DNA of 8,007 nucleotides from Akkermansia muciniphila (GTDB taxonomy: Bacteria > Verrucomicrobiota > Verrucomicrobiia > Limisphaerales > SXTU01): positions 1 to 8,007 of the forward strand of contig CAMBZO010000109.1 of the NCBI GenBank assembly GCA_945872195.1, given 5' to 3'. Of the stretch, positions 1-7,620 are shown in pieces. A program made the position numbers and the translations under genes. Positions within the stretch are counted from its first letter, which is position 1. Each line of letters starts with the position of its first letter. The notes below the pieces were generated by a model. That model saw only the letters and a list, made by a program, of their open reading frames with translations. It was not told the DNA's origin and made no database searches.

Positions 1-272
1 CGGGCATCGTCGGCACCGACTTCCAGGTGATCTCTGACAGCTCCAGGCAAACCTTCGTCACCGTCGCGACCGGCAAGGTCACGGTCACCGGCACCAAAAG
101 CGGCGGGCAGGTCGAAGTCGGCGCAGGCCAGACCGTGAACTGTCCGAACGGCGGCTCAACCACGCCACCGCGCAAGGCCGATGCCGCCGACCTCAAGGCC
201 ATCAACAGCTTCAAGACGGCTGTCGGCGACGCCACCAACCAGCGCAACAAGCAAATCGAGTCAGCGCTGTAG
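1..272 (+). CDS. FecR-domain protein, C-terminal fragment (5' end outside window)
   Basis: Reading in phase from base 3, the frame opens with GIVGTDFQV and continues through a valine/threonine-rich beta stretch (TFVTVATGKVTVTGT) to GQVEVGAGQTV, ending at TAG 270-272. This G-T-D-F, then V-x-V-x-x-G-x-V-x-V, then aGQ-x-V pattern is the end of a FecR domain. FecR domains are beta-rich folds found in anti-sigma/iron-signalling proteins and, in Verrucomicrobiota and relatives, in many stand-alone periplasmic or surface proteins. After the domain come a Ser/Thr/Pro linker and a charged, probably helical tail ending in IESAL. The first ATG inside the window (position 27 or later) falls within the domain, so the true start lies upstream. 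Only 90 residues are visible. No sigma-factor or transport partner is in view, so a role in iron signalling should not be assumed. The family call is fairly secure and the function is unknown. Confidence 0.72.
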   Translation, partial: GIVGTDFQVISDSSRQTFVTVATGKVTVTGTKSGGQVEVGAGQTVNCPNGGSTTPPRKADAADLKAINSFKTAVGDATNQRNKQIESAL

Positions 273-291
273 TCGCCGTATGGCTGGATTC

Positions 292-329
292 GCAGCCTAT
301 GGATGGCGGCTGCAAGTAACTGGGTTACT
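292..329 (+). terminator. two adjacent short stem-loops after the FecR-domain gene (weak terminator candidate)
   Basis: GCAGCC (292-297) pairs with GGCTGC (308-313) across a 10-nt loop. Directly after it, AGTAAC (315-320) pairs with GTTACT (324-329) across a 3-nt loop. They lie 20 nt past the stop of the FecR-domain gene and before recJ. There is no T-run after either stem, so this is not a canonical intrinsic terminator and the pairings could be chance. Confidence 0.22.
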
Positions 330-377
330 GCCACGGTTGACCTTCGCCGCCGCCGCTCCCATCTTCCCTTCTCACAC

Positions 378-2117
<1,740 letters not shown>

Positions 2118-2201
2118 GGTTCCAAGCCCGTCTCCCTCCTGCTCCTCTCGAAAGCCACTCCGCTTGACTTGCCTCCGCTCCTGCCAAAAGCTCCCGCCCC
2201 G

Positions 2202-2687
2202 ATGCAGCAGAAGCCAGACAACATCCTCAAGCACGTCGCCATCGTCGCCATCATCGCCGTGGTCGGCTACTTCAGCCTCTACGCGCTGGACAACCACCTG
2301 CGCGCGCGCAAAGGCCCGTGGGAAGTGACCTTCGCGGTGGAAACCAATGGCACGCCCTACCTCCTTGTGAACCAGCCCGCGCTCGGCGTGCGCGATGTGA
2401 AAGTGCGCTTCACGGGCGAGCAAAGCCCGTTGGCCAACGCGCCCGTGACCGTCCGGTTCGCCGGGCCGAACACGAAGCCCGCCTTTGGCGAGTTGCGCTT
2501 TCAGGACGCGACCTACCTGCCGGGCACCGTGACGCTGCTGGCCTTCAACCACGAGGTGGAACTCATCCAGCGCGGCCTGGCGCTGGATCGGCAGGAGCAC
2601 GCTTGGCGGCCGGGCATGACGATGGAACTCTCGCCCACCAATCAAGCGCCGCCGCTCCGTGTCAAAGCACGCAAGCGGAATTATTGA
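2202..2687 (+). CDS. membrane-anchored beta-rich protein of unknown function
   Basis: This encodes 161 aa that I do not recognise as a named family. A short polar N-terminus (MQQKPDNILK) is followed by one hydrophobic helix at about residues 11-29 (HVAIVAIIAVVGYFSLYAL), then a basic stretch (HLRARK) and a roughly 125-residue region of alternating hydrophobic residues with many Pro, Gly and Val, typical of a beta-sandwich. The C-terminus is strongly basic (RVKARKRNY). The polar-helix-basic order has no signal-peptidase site, so a single-pass anchor is likely; orientation is uncertain because positive charge follows the helix. The ATG at 2202 is chosen because a TTG at 2169 would only add a proline-rich leader. 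It lies 84 nt after recJ and 52 nt before leuB on the same strand, so it may share their transcript. Codon use matches its neighbours, which supports a real gene. Confidence 0.75.
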   Translation: MQQKPDNILKHVAIVAIIAVVGYFSLYALDNHLRARKGPWEVTFAVETNGTPYLLVNQPALGVRDVKVRFTGEQSPLANAPVTVRFAGPNTKPAFGELRFQDATYLPGTVTLLAFNHEVELIQRGLALDRQEHAWRPGMTMELSPTNQAPPLRVKARKRNY

Positions 2688-2739
2688 ACGCGGACTTTCT
2701 CCTTCACTCCGGTTCCTCCGCCGGTATGCTTTGAGCCCT

Positions 2740-3891
2740 ATGTCAAAGACGTTCAAGATCGCCGCGCTCGCGGGTGACGGCATCGGTCCCGAAGTGATGC
2801 ACGAGGCCATCAAGGTCCTGCGCGCGGTGGAGAAGAAGTTTTCCCTGAGTTTCCAAATCACTGAGGCCCCCGTGGGCTGGGCGGGCATTGACGCCGCCGG
2901 CAAGGCGCTGCCCGACGCGACGCTCGCGTTGTGCAAGGAGAGCGATGCCATCCTCTTCGGCTCCGTAGGCCTGCCGGACCGCGACCCGACGATTCCGAAG
3001 GAGGAGCGACCCGAGCGCGCCGCCCTGCTGCGCATCCGCAAGGAGTTTGGCCTGTTCGCTAACCTGCGTCCGGTGAAGCTCCCCAAGGCGCTGGCGCACG
3101 CGTGCCCGTTGCGCCCGGAGCGGCAGGGCGACGGCATAGACATCCTCGTGGTGCGCGAACTGACGGGCGGGATCTATTTCGGCCAACCGAAAAAGACGGA
3201 GAATTACTCCATCGATGAAACGCAGGCGGACGAAGGTGCAACGATCTTCATCAAGCGCGCGCAGCGGGCGATTGACACGATGGTGTATACCACGCCGGAG
3301 ATTGAGCGCATCGCGCACGTCGCCTTCAAGGCCGCGGCGCTCCGGCGCAACAAGGTCACGAGTATCGACAAGGCGAACGTGCTGGAGAACGGCGTGCTCT
3401 GGCGCGAGGTGGTAACGAAGGTTGCCCGGCAGTATCCACACGTGGCGCTGGAACACATGTTCGTGGATAACGCCGCGATGCAACTGATGCTCCGGCCGAC
3501 GCAGTTCGACGTGATGCTCTGCGAGAACATGTTTGGTGACATCCTCAGCGATGAGGCGGCAGCGCTGGCGGGTTCGCTCGGCATGCTGCCCAGCGCCAGC
3601 CTCGGCCTGACGAGCGGCGTGCACACCTTTGGTTTCTTCGAGCCAGCCGGCGGCACCGCCCCGGACATCGCGGGCAAGAATCTCGCGAACCCCATCGCGC
3701 AAATCCTCTCCACCGCGCTGATGCTCCGCTACAGCTTCGATCTCGAAGCCACGGCCGACGCCATCGAGGCTGCCGTCGGCAAAGCCATCGCGCAGGGCCT
3801 GCGCACCGGCGATATCTTCACGCCCGCCGAGACGAACGCCAAACAGGTGGGCACTCGAGAGATGGGCGATGCGATTGCCGCCGCGCTGTAG
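2740..3891 (+). CDS. leuB: 3-isopropylmalate dehydrogenase LeuB
   Basis: LeuB oxidatively decarboxylates (2R,3S)-3-isopropylmalate to 2-oxoisocaproate with NAD+ and a divalent metal, the third dedicated step of leucine synthesis in the cytoplasm. The 383-aa product begins MSKTFKIAALAGDGIGPEV (12-19 is the family N-terminal motif). It carries the substrate-binding run LLRIRKEFGLFANLRP, then VVRELTGGIYFGQP, K211 in SIDKANVLE, D243 in VDNAAMQ, and the metal-binding aspartates D267 and D271 in MFGDILSDEA. The NAD-binding segment EPAGGTAPDIAGK starts at E301; its AGG form resembles proteobacterial LeuB. The ATG at 2740 is chosen because a GTG at 2659 would overlap the upstream gene and add a non-homologous leader. 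At 383 aa it is about 20 residues longer than usual, partly from an insert around residues 153-174. No other leu genes are in the window. Related isocitrate or tartrate dehydrogenases fit less well. Confidence 0.95.
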   Translation: MSKTFKIAALAGDGIGPEVMHEAIKVLRAVEKKFSLSFQITEAPVGWAGIDAAGKALPDATLALCKESDAILFGSVGLPDRDPTIPKEERPERAALLRIRKEFGLFANLRPVKLPKALAHACPLRPERQGDGIDILVVRELTGGIYFGQPKKTENYSIDETQADEGATIFIKRAQRAIDTMVYTTPEIERIAHVAFKAAALRRNKVTSIDKANVLENGVLWREVVTKVARQYPHVALEHMFVDNAAMQLMLRPTQFDVMLCENMFGDILSDEAAALAGSLGMLPSASLGLTSGVHTFGFFEPAGGTAPDIAGKNLANPIAQILSTALMLRYSFDLEATADAIEAAVGKAIAQGLRTGDIFTPAETNAKQVGTREMGDAIAAAL

Positions 3892-3902
3892 CCGCCGAGG
3901 TC

Positions 3903-3908
3903 AGGAGG
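3903..3908 (+). promoter_or_regulatory. Shine-Dalgarno-like AGGAGG before the TPR gene
   Basis: A perfect AGGAGG lies between the leuB stop and the ATG at 3925. The spacing of 16 nt is longer than the usual 5-10, so its use is uncertain. The nearer ATG at 3920 hits a stop after one codon, which supports 3925 as the start. It is the only strong Shine-Dalgarno core I see ahead of a gene in this window. Confidence 0.35.
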
Positions 3909-3924
3909 CGGATCGTGCGATGAC

Positions 3925-4437
3925 ATGAGCGACCTCCCGACCAACACAACGCCCGCGGAACTTCTCGCCACTGCGACCGCCCAACAAGCCGCGGGTGACT
4001 CTGCCGCCGCGCTCACGACCTACGCGCGGGTGCTGCCACTGCTCACGCGCACTGAACGCCCGCACGACCGTGCGCGCGTGCTCTTCCAGATGGCGCAACT
4101 CGCCCGCTTCGAGGGGCAGGTCACACAGGCCTTTACCTGCTACGATGAGCTGCTCCCGTTGGCCAAGGAACTCGGCGACGCACGCGCCCACGGGCTTGGT
4201 GTCGCCATGCGCGGGCAGCTGGTTTTCATGGAAGGCGACAAGCCCGGCGGGCTTCAGGCGATGATCCGCGGCTTGGAAGAACTGCGGCGCTGCGGCGCTG
4301 GCGAGGCGGAACACCTCACCTGCCACACGCGTTTCTTCAGCCGCCGGCTCCCACGCGCAGAGTTCGAGCACTGCGTCCACACGGCGACGGGGGACGAGGC
4401 GCTGCGAGAGGTTTTACTCAAGGCAGAAGGCTGCTGA
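3925..4437 (+). CDS. small TPR-repeat protein of unknown function
   Basis: This 170-aa, alanine/leucine-rich, wholly helical-looking product has no signal peptide or membrane segment, so it is probably cytoplasmic. Three tetratricopeptide-like units can be laid out at similar spacing: residues about 12-45 (AAGDSAAALTTYARVLPLL), 48-81 (DRARVLFQMAQLARFEG then AFTCYDELLPLAKEL) and a more degenerate 88-121 (AMRGQLVFMEGD then GLQAMIRGLEEL). The G-D/x-x-x-A-x-x-x-Y/F-x-x-x-L-x-L pattern is the TPR signature. The tail (125-170) is cysteine/histidine-containing (CHTRFF, EHCVHT) without a recognisable metal motif. TPR arrays usually bind proteins, but no partner is evident. It starts 33 nt after leuB and may be its last co-transcribed gene; it converges with the next gene, 35 nt away. 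Confidence 0.78.
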   Translation: MSDLPTNTTPAELLATATAQQAAGDSAAALTTYARVLPLLTRTERPHDRARVLFQMAQLARFEGQVTQAFTCYDELLPLAKELGDARAHGLGVAMRGQLVFMEGDKPGGLQAMIRGLEELRRCGAGEAEHLTCHTRFFSRRLPRAEFEHCVHTATGDEALREVLLKAEGC

Positions 4438-4472
4438 GAGCTTGCACAAGCGGCCCGGACAAGCGCGCCCGG

Positions 4473-4802
4473 CTAAATCCCTAAGTTCGACAGCGTCGTG
4501 CAGATGCGGTTGACGATGGCCACCAGGCTCGGATGCGTCTTCTCGAAGCCGTCCACGGAGGCCGCGAGGCCGTCGAGCGAATGCTTCACGAGCGCCGGAT
4601 TCGGCTCGTCGCGCGTGGCCTCATGCGCGGAGACCTGCGTGAAGCCGGCGATGCTCTGCGCCTCCTCGCTGTGCGTCTGCGCCAGCTCGGCGACCTCGGA
4701 TTTGAGCGTGCCCAGCAGCCTGAGCAGCTCGGCCTTGGAGTCGTCCTTCACACCGGACTGCCCGATGCGGGCCTCAATCTTGGAGAGAGTGTCTTGAATC
4801 AT
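4473..4802 (-). CDS. small helical protein, DUF4404-like
   Basis: This 109-aa protein starts MIQDTLSKIEARI from the ATG at 4802-4800. Residues 1-48 form an amphipathic helical hairpin with coiled-coil-like heptads (AELLRLLGTLKSEVAELAQTH). A conserved-looking middle (IAGFTQVSAHEATR, 51-64) is followed by a second helical part (SLDGLAASVDGFEKTHPSLVAIVNRICTTLSNLGI). Length, start and the final VNRICTTLSNLGI stretch fit my recollection of DUF4404-type proteins seen across proteobacteria and Verrucomicrobiota; this is a memory-based match, and no function is known to me. There is no signal peptide or membrane helix, so it is probably cytoplasmic. It converges with the TPR gene and is divergent from the sulfatase, so it has its own promoter somewhere in 4803-5087. 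No Shine-Dalgarno sequence precedes its start. Confidence 0.72.
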   Translation of the reverse strand: MIQDTLSKIEARIGQSGVKDDSKAELLRLLGTLKSEVAELAQTHSEEAQSIAGFTQVSAHEATRDEPNPALVKHSLDGLAASVDGFEKTHPSLVAIVNRICTTLSNLGI

Positions 4803-5087
4803 GGCGCGCTGTTTTGTTGTGGCGATACACTAGCCCGTGGGGCTGGAAAACAAAGTCATGAGTTGGCGGCTTCGCAAGAGGAGTTGTGGTCGAGGTAGGG
4901 CGCAAGGCTGAGGCGGTGAGGGAAACGCTGATTTAACCACAGAGACACAGAGTTCACTGAGTAAGCCGGTGAAATTCCTCTCTGTATCCTCTGTGCCTCG
5001 GTGCTTAAATGCTTTGTTCAGCGTCTCCTTAGACAATTTCACCGTTGAAACCTCGCCTCCTGTCTTCAGCGTCTGCAATGTCATCGC
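4803..5087. other. divergent intergenic region with promoters of the small helical protein and the sulfatase
   Basis: This 285-bp gap separates two genes that point away from each other, so it must hold both promoters. For the - strand gene, TTGTTT (4847-4852 region on the complement) with an AT-richer TAGTGTAT about 15-18 nt further on is a weak sigma-70-like candidate. I could not assign a convincing promoter to the sulfatase. The centre is filled by a long imperfect palindrome (4921-5028). A 10-bp direct repeat TTCAGCGTCT occurs at 5017-5026 and 5065-5074. I see no credible coding sequence. Confidence 0.5.
4921..5028. repeat. 108-bp imperfect palindrome (MITE- or REP-like intergenic repeat)
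   Basis: The outer arms GGAAACGCTGA (4921-4931) and TCAGCGTCTCC (5018-5028) are reverse complements at 10 of 11 positions. The inner arms 4931-4961 and 4980-5010 are reverse complements at 24 of 31 positions with no gap, around an 18-nt loop (4962-4979); an extra TGCTTTGT-type segment lies between the right arms. The left inner arm reads TTAACCACAGAGACACAGAG and the right arm contains CCTCTGTGCCTCGGTG. From memory, this CACAGAG/CTCTGTG motif recurs between genes in many environmental bacterial genomes, where it produces spurious peptides containing HRGTEDTE. It encodes no transposase and I see no clear target-site duplication. Confidence 0.75.
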
Positions 5088-6563
5088 ATGAAACTCGCCT
5101 TGCTCCTGCTCGCTATCACCGCGCAACTCGCCTTCGCCGCGCCGCGCACGCCCAACATCATCTTCATCATGGCCGATGACCTCGGCTACACGGACGTCGC
5201 GTGCTTCGGCAGTAAGTATTACGAGACGCCGAACCTCGACCGGCTCGCGGCGCAGGGCATGAAGCTCCTGAGCCATCACCATTGCCAGAACTGCACGCCC
5301 ACGCGCGCGGCGCTCATGAGCGGCCAATACGGCGCGCGCACCGGGGTCTATACCGTCGGCGGCATTGACCGCTTCGACTGGAGCAAACGCCCGCTGCGCC
5401 CCGTGCCCAACGTCACCGAACTCCCGCTCGACCGCGACATCATCGCCAAGCAGCTCAAGGCCGGTGGCTACACGACCGGCATGTTCGGCAAGTGGCACAT
5501 CGGCCAGCAGGGCGATTATCAGCCCGGCAAGCGCGGCTTCGACGAGGCCATCGTCAGCATGGGTTCGCACTTCGACTTCGCGACCAACCCGAAGACGGAT
5601 TATCCCAAGGGCACCTACCTCGCCGACTTTCTCACGGACAAGGCGGTGGACTTCATCACGCGGCACAAGGACAAGCCCTTCTTCCTCTACCTCCCGCACT
5701 TCGGGGTCCACTCGCCGTTTCAGGCAAAGGCCGACCTCATCGCGAAGTTCAAAACCAAGCCCGGCGTCGGCGGCCACAACAGCCCGACCTACGCCGCAAT
5801 GATTGCCAGCGTGGACGAGAGCGTCGGCCGCGTGATGAAAACTCTCGATGATCTCAAGCTCGCCGAGAACACCGTGCTCATCTTCACCAGCGACAACGGC
5901 GGCGTGGGCGGCTACAGCGGTCCCAACGGCCTCCTCCGCGATCCCAGCATGGAAGGCAAAGGCAAGAAGGCCAAGGGCGCTGACGAGGACGGCGGTGGCA
6001 TCACCGACAACGCTCCGTTGCGCAGCGGTAAGGGCAGCCTCTACGAAGGCGGCACGCGCGAGCCCTTCATCGTGCGCTGGCCCGGCGTGACCAAGCCCGG
6101 CTCAACTTGCGAAGTGCCGACCATCCACGTGGACATTTTCCCGACCTTTCTCGAACTCGCCGGCGCGCCGAAACCCCGGCAAGTGCTCGACGGCGAGAGC
6201 CTTGTCCCACTGCTTCGCAACGCCTCGGCGAAGCTGAAGCGCGACGCCATCTACCAGCACTTCCCCGGCTACCTCGGCTCCGGCCCGGGCCTCTGGCGCA
6301 CGACGCCCGTGAGCCTCATCCAAGTCGGCGACTGGAAGCTCATGGAGTATCTCGAAGACGGCCGCCTCGAACTCTACAACCTGCGCAGCGACATCGGCGA
6401 ATCCAAGAACCTCGCGAAGGAAATGCCGGACAAGGCCAAGGAACTCCACACCCGCCTCGTCGCCTGGCGCGCGGAAGTGAAAGCTCCCATGCCCACGCCC
6501 AACAAACCCGGTGAAGCCCCGCCCGCCGCACCGAAAGAGAAGAAGGGCAAGAAAAAGGTCTAG
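5088..6563 (+). CDS. secreted type I (formylglycine) sulfatase, arylsulfatase family
   Basis: Type I sulfatases hydrolyse sulfate esters using a Cys or Ser converted to formylglycine. The 491-aa product has a signal peptide (MKLALLLLAITAQLAFA, likely cut after A17), so the mature enzyme is periplasmic or exported. The alkaline-phosphatase-like fold starts at PNIIFIMADDLGY. Visible active-site residues are calcium-binding D30 and D31, the nucleophile C69 in CTPTR (69-73, the C-x-P-x-R modification motif), K135 and H137 in FGKWHIG, H208 in HFGVHSPF, D269-N270 in TSDNGG and K315 in SGKGSLYEGGTREP. The C-terminal subdomain has VGDWKLMEYLEDGRLELYNL. It ends in a Pro-rich then Lys-rich tail (PKEKKGKKKV), which is unusual. 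The substrate cannot be read from sequence; sulfated polysaccharides are typical for this phylum. No maturase, hydrolase or SusD-like partner is adjacent. ATG 5088 is the only start giving the signal peptide. Confidence 0.95.
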   Translation: MKLALLLLAITAQLAFAAPRTPNIIFIMADDLGYTDVACFGSKYYETPNLDRLAAQGMKLLSHHHCQNCTPTRAALMSGQYGARTGVYTVGGIDRFDWSKRPLRPVPNVTELPLDRDIIAKQLKAGGYTTGMFGKWHIGQQGDYQPGKRGFDEAIVSMGSHFDFATNPKTDYPKGTYLADFLTDKAVDFITRHKDKPFFLYLPHFGVHSPFQAKADLIAKFKTKPGVGGHNSPTYAAMIASVDESVGRVMKTLDDLKLAENTVLIFTSDNGGVGGYSGPNGLLRDPSMEGKGKKAKGADEDGGGITDNAPLRSGKGSLYEGGTREPFIVRWPGVTKPGSTCEVPTIHVDIFPTFLELAGAPKPRQVLDGESLVPLLRNASAKLKRDAIYQHFPGYLGSGPGLWRTTPVSLIQVGDWKLMEYLEDGRLELYNLRSDIGESKNLAKEMPDKAKELHTRLVAWRAEVKAPMPTPNKPGEAPPAAPKEKKGKKKV

Positions 6564-6589
6564 TTGCTCCCCCCTCGCCCCTCAGTTTC

Positions 6590-6632
6590 TTCTCCCTCTC
6601 CTCCTCGGTCGAGGAGAGGGCTGGGGGTGAGG
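6590..6632. repeat. CCCTCTCC/GGAGAGGG hairpin repeat, copy 1
   Basis: CCCTCTCCTC (6594-6603) pairs perfectly with GAGGAGAGGG (6611-6620) over a 7-nt loop, followed by CTGGGGGTGAGGA. The element is framed by a further 8-bp inverted pair, CAGTTTCT (6583-6590) and AGAAACTG (6638-6645), giving a longer nested hairpin. No T-run follows on either strand, so it is not a standard intrinsic terminator, though its place just after the sulfatase would suit transcript-end protection. Confidence 0.75.
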
Positions 6633-6678
6633 AGTCGAGAAACTGGCTCGAACCTGGACGAATGGGTGTGCCCCTCTT

Positions 6679-6721
6679 TTCTCCCTCTCCCTCATCGGGG
6701 GAGAGGGCCGGGGTGAGAGGG
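6679..6721. repeat. CCCTCTCC/GGAGAGGG hairpin repeat, copy 2
   Basis: CCCTCTCCC (6683-6691) pairs perfectly with GGGAGAGGG (6699-6707) over a 7-nt loop (TCATCGG), followed by CCGGGGTGAGAGG. It begins with the same TTCTCCCTCTCC as copy 1 and sits 89 bp downstream of it in the same orientation. The stem ends and right flank are shared, while the loop differs and copy 1 has an extra base pair, so the two look like diverged members of one family. Confidence 0.75.
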
Positions 6722-6764
6722 CAAGCCTTCCAGCAGTTGTAAACGCCGCTTGAAAAGTGAGACA

Positions 6765-6779
6765 CCTTCCGGGCGAAGG
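6765..6779 (-). terminator. weak terminator candidate for the ispH / ferritin-like operon
   Basis: CCTTC (6765-6769) pairs with GAAGG (6775-6779) over a 5-nt loop. Read on the - strand it lies about 50 nt past the stop of the ferritin-like gene and is followed by TGTCTCACTTTTC, a loose pyrimidine tract. The stem is short, so this is only a candidate. Confidence 0.25.
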
Positions 6780-6828
6780 GAACGGTTTCAGAGTTGCTGG
6801 CGACAGCGTTCAGAGAAATTCCTCGTTG

Positions 6829-7593
6829 TCATGCGGCCTGCCCGACGAGTTCGGGAGGACGCATCGGTTGATGCGCCCGGACCTGGGCCGTCCGCCCCAG
6901 CCGCCAGACGAAGCGCGAGAGTTCGCGGTGGATTTCCCGACAGAATTCCATCGGCCTTGCGCCGAGCGCCCGCAGGCAGCGACCGTGGGTGAGCCAGAGC
7001 ATCGCCGCCGCCGCGAGGCCGAAGAGGCGGAATTGCAGCTCCCACAGCGTGCCGCCGAGGCCCCAGTTCGACACGCCAGCCGACGCCAGCCGGTCGCGAT
7101 GGAACGCCACATGGCCCGCCTCATCGCGCAAGATGAGCGAGCACATGTCGCGCAGCGGCTGGTCTGTGCAGTGCCGGCGGATGAGCCGATAGTAAACCGT
7201 GCTGACAATCTCGACTAGCAGGAGGACTTGCAGCTCGGCGCGCACGCCCATCGCACGGCGGCACGTCAAGAACGCGCTGAAGCTCCAGTGTTCATGAACG
7301 CGCCTTGCGCCGATGCGGTCCACGGCCCGGCCCAGCAGCCGCGAGTGCTCGCGCTCCTCGGCGAACCACAGGTCCACAATCTGCCGCATCGCATCACTAC
7401 TGCCGCGGAACTGCTCCGCGTCGCCTGCGATCAGGCACGCCGGCCCGCCGCCATCGCCGAGCTGATACTCGGCCAGCGAGGGGCGCAGCGGCTTGAGGAC
7501 GGATTCCGGCAGGGCGAACGGCGCGGCCCAGTCTGGCTCGGGGCGTTGCTCACGGTTGCGGTGGAAGTGAGCAATCCATTTGGCGTGGTTCAT
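6829..7593 (-). CDS. ferritin-like superfamily (di-iron type) protein
   Basis: This 254-aa, largely helical protein shows the four-helix ferritin-like ligand pattern: E80-x-x-H83 in WFAEEREH, E128 in LVEIVSTVYYRL and E158-x-x-H161 in RDEAGHVAFH, with RRAMG between helices as in the bacterial di-iron proteins annotated 'ferritin-like domain-containing'. Such proteins bind two irons and often oxidise or desaturate substrates; neither the reaction nor the substrate can be read here. The first-helix ligand position, which I recall as Glu in an FQLGE-type motif, appears as YQLGDGGG (D47), a possible substitution. A hydrophobic stretch at about 190-202 (LFGLAAAAMLWLT) could contact membrane. There is no signal peptide. 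It starts at ATG 7593, 27 nt after the small membrane protein gene, and is the last gene of the apparent ispH operon. The Arg-rich tail has no recognised domain. Confidence 0.8.
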   Translation of the reverse strand: MNHAKWIAHFHRNREQRPEPDWAAPFALPESVLKPLRPSLAEYQLGDGGGPACLIAGDAEQFRGSSDAMRQIVDLWFAEEREHSRLLGRAVDRIGARRVHEHWSFSAFLTCRRAMGVRAELQVLLLVEIVSTVYYRLIRRHCTDQPLRDMCSLILRDEAGHVAFHRDRLASAGVSNWGLGGTLWELQFRLFGLAAAAMLWLTHGRCLRALGARPMEFCREIHRELSRFVWRLGRTAQVRAHQPMRPPELVGQAA

Positions 7594-7620
7594 GGCGGTG
7601 GTGGTTGAGTGTTCCGCAAA

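Larger units (their letters stand above)
6564..6828. other. convergent intergenic region with two hairpin repeats
   Basis: This 265-bp gap lies between the ends of the sulfatase (+) and the ferritin-like gene (-). It holds two related palindromic repeats (6590-6632 and 6679-6721) and a small stem-loop at 6765-6779. I see no credible gene; open frames here read through the repeats and give low-complexity Pro/Ser/Glu peptides (for example LTPALSPDEGEGEKR on the - strand), which I recall as a recurring artefact of this repeat family. Confidence 0.6.

Noticed and set aside
303..377. Earlier in-frame start for recJ at 303
   Set aside because: It would add a 25-residue Arg-rich leader absent from RecJ proteins and overlaps the hairpins after the preceding gene.
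2743..3702. A 319-codon open frame antisense to leuB
   Set aside because: It is fully inside leuB, which is certain from its motifs; composition is Arg/His/Ala-rich as expected of a shadow frame.
4440..4451. GCTTG-CA-CAAGC inverted repeat between the convergent TPR and DUF4404-like genes
   Set aside because: Five-base arms with a 2-nt gap cannot form a useful hairpin and there is no T-run; likely chance.
4830..5777. A 315-codon open frame on the - strand over the sulfatase start
   Set aside because: It overlaps the signal peptide and catalytic region of the sulfatase, and its C-terminal part is the translated palindromic repeat (HRGTEDTE-type peptide).
6590..6721. The two hairpins as intrinsic terminators
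   Set aside because: The stems are strong, but neither strand has a T-run after them, so they do not fit Rho-independent terminators; annotated as repeats instead.
6340..6765. Open frame on the - strand through the sulfatase end and the hairpin repeats
   Set aside because: It consists of antisense sulfatase plus low-complexity translation of the two repeats; no domain and no plausible start context.
7228..7608. Open frame on the + strand opposite the ferritin-like gene
   Set aside because: The - strand frame carries the conserved ExxH metal motifs; the + frame is a shadow with no motif.
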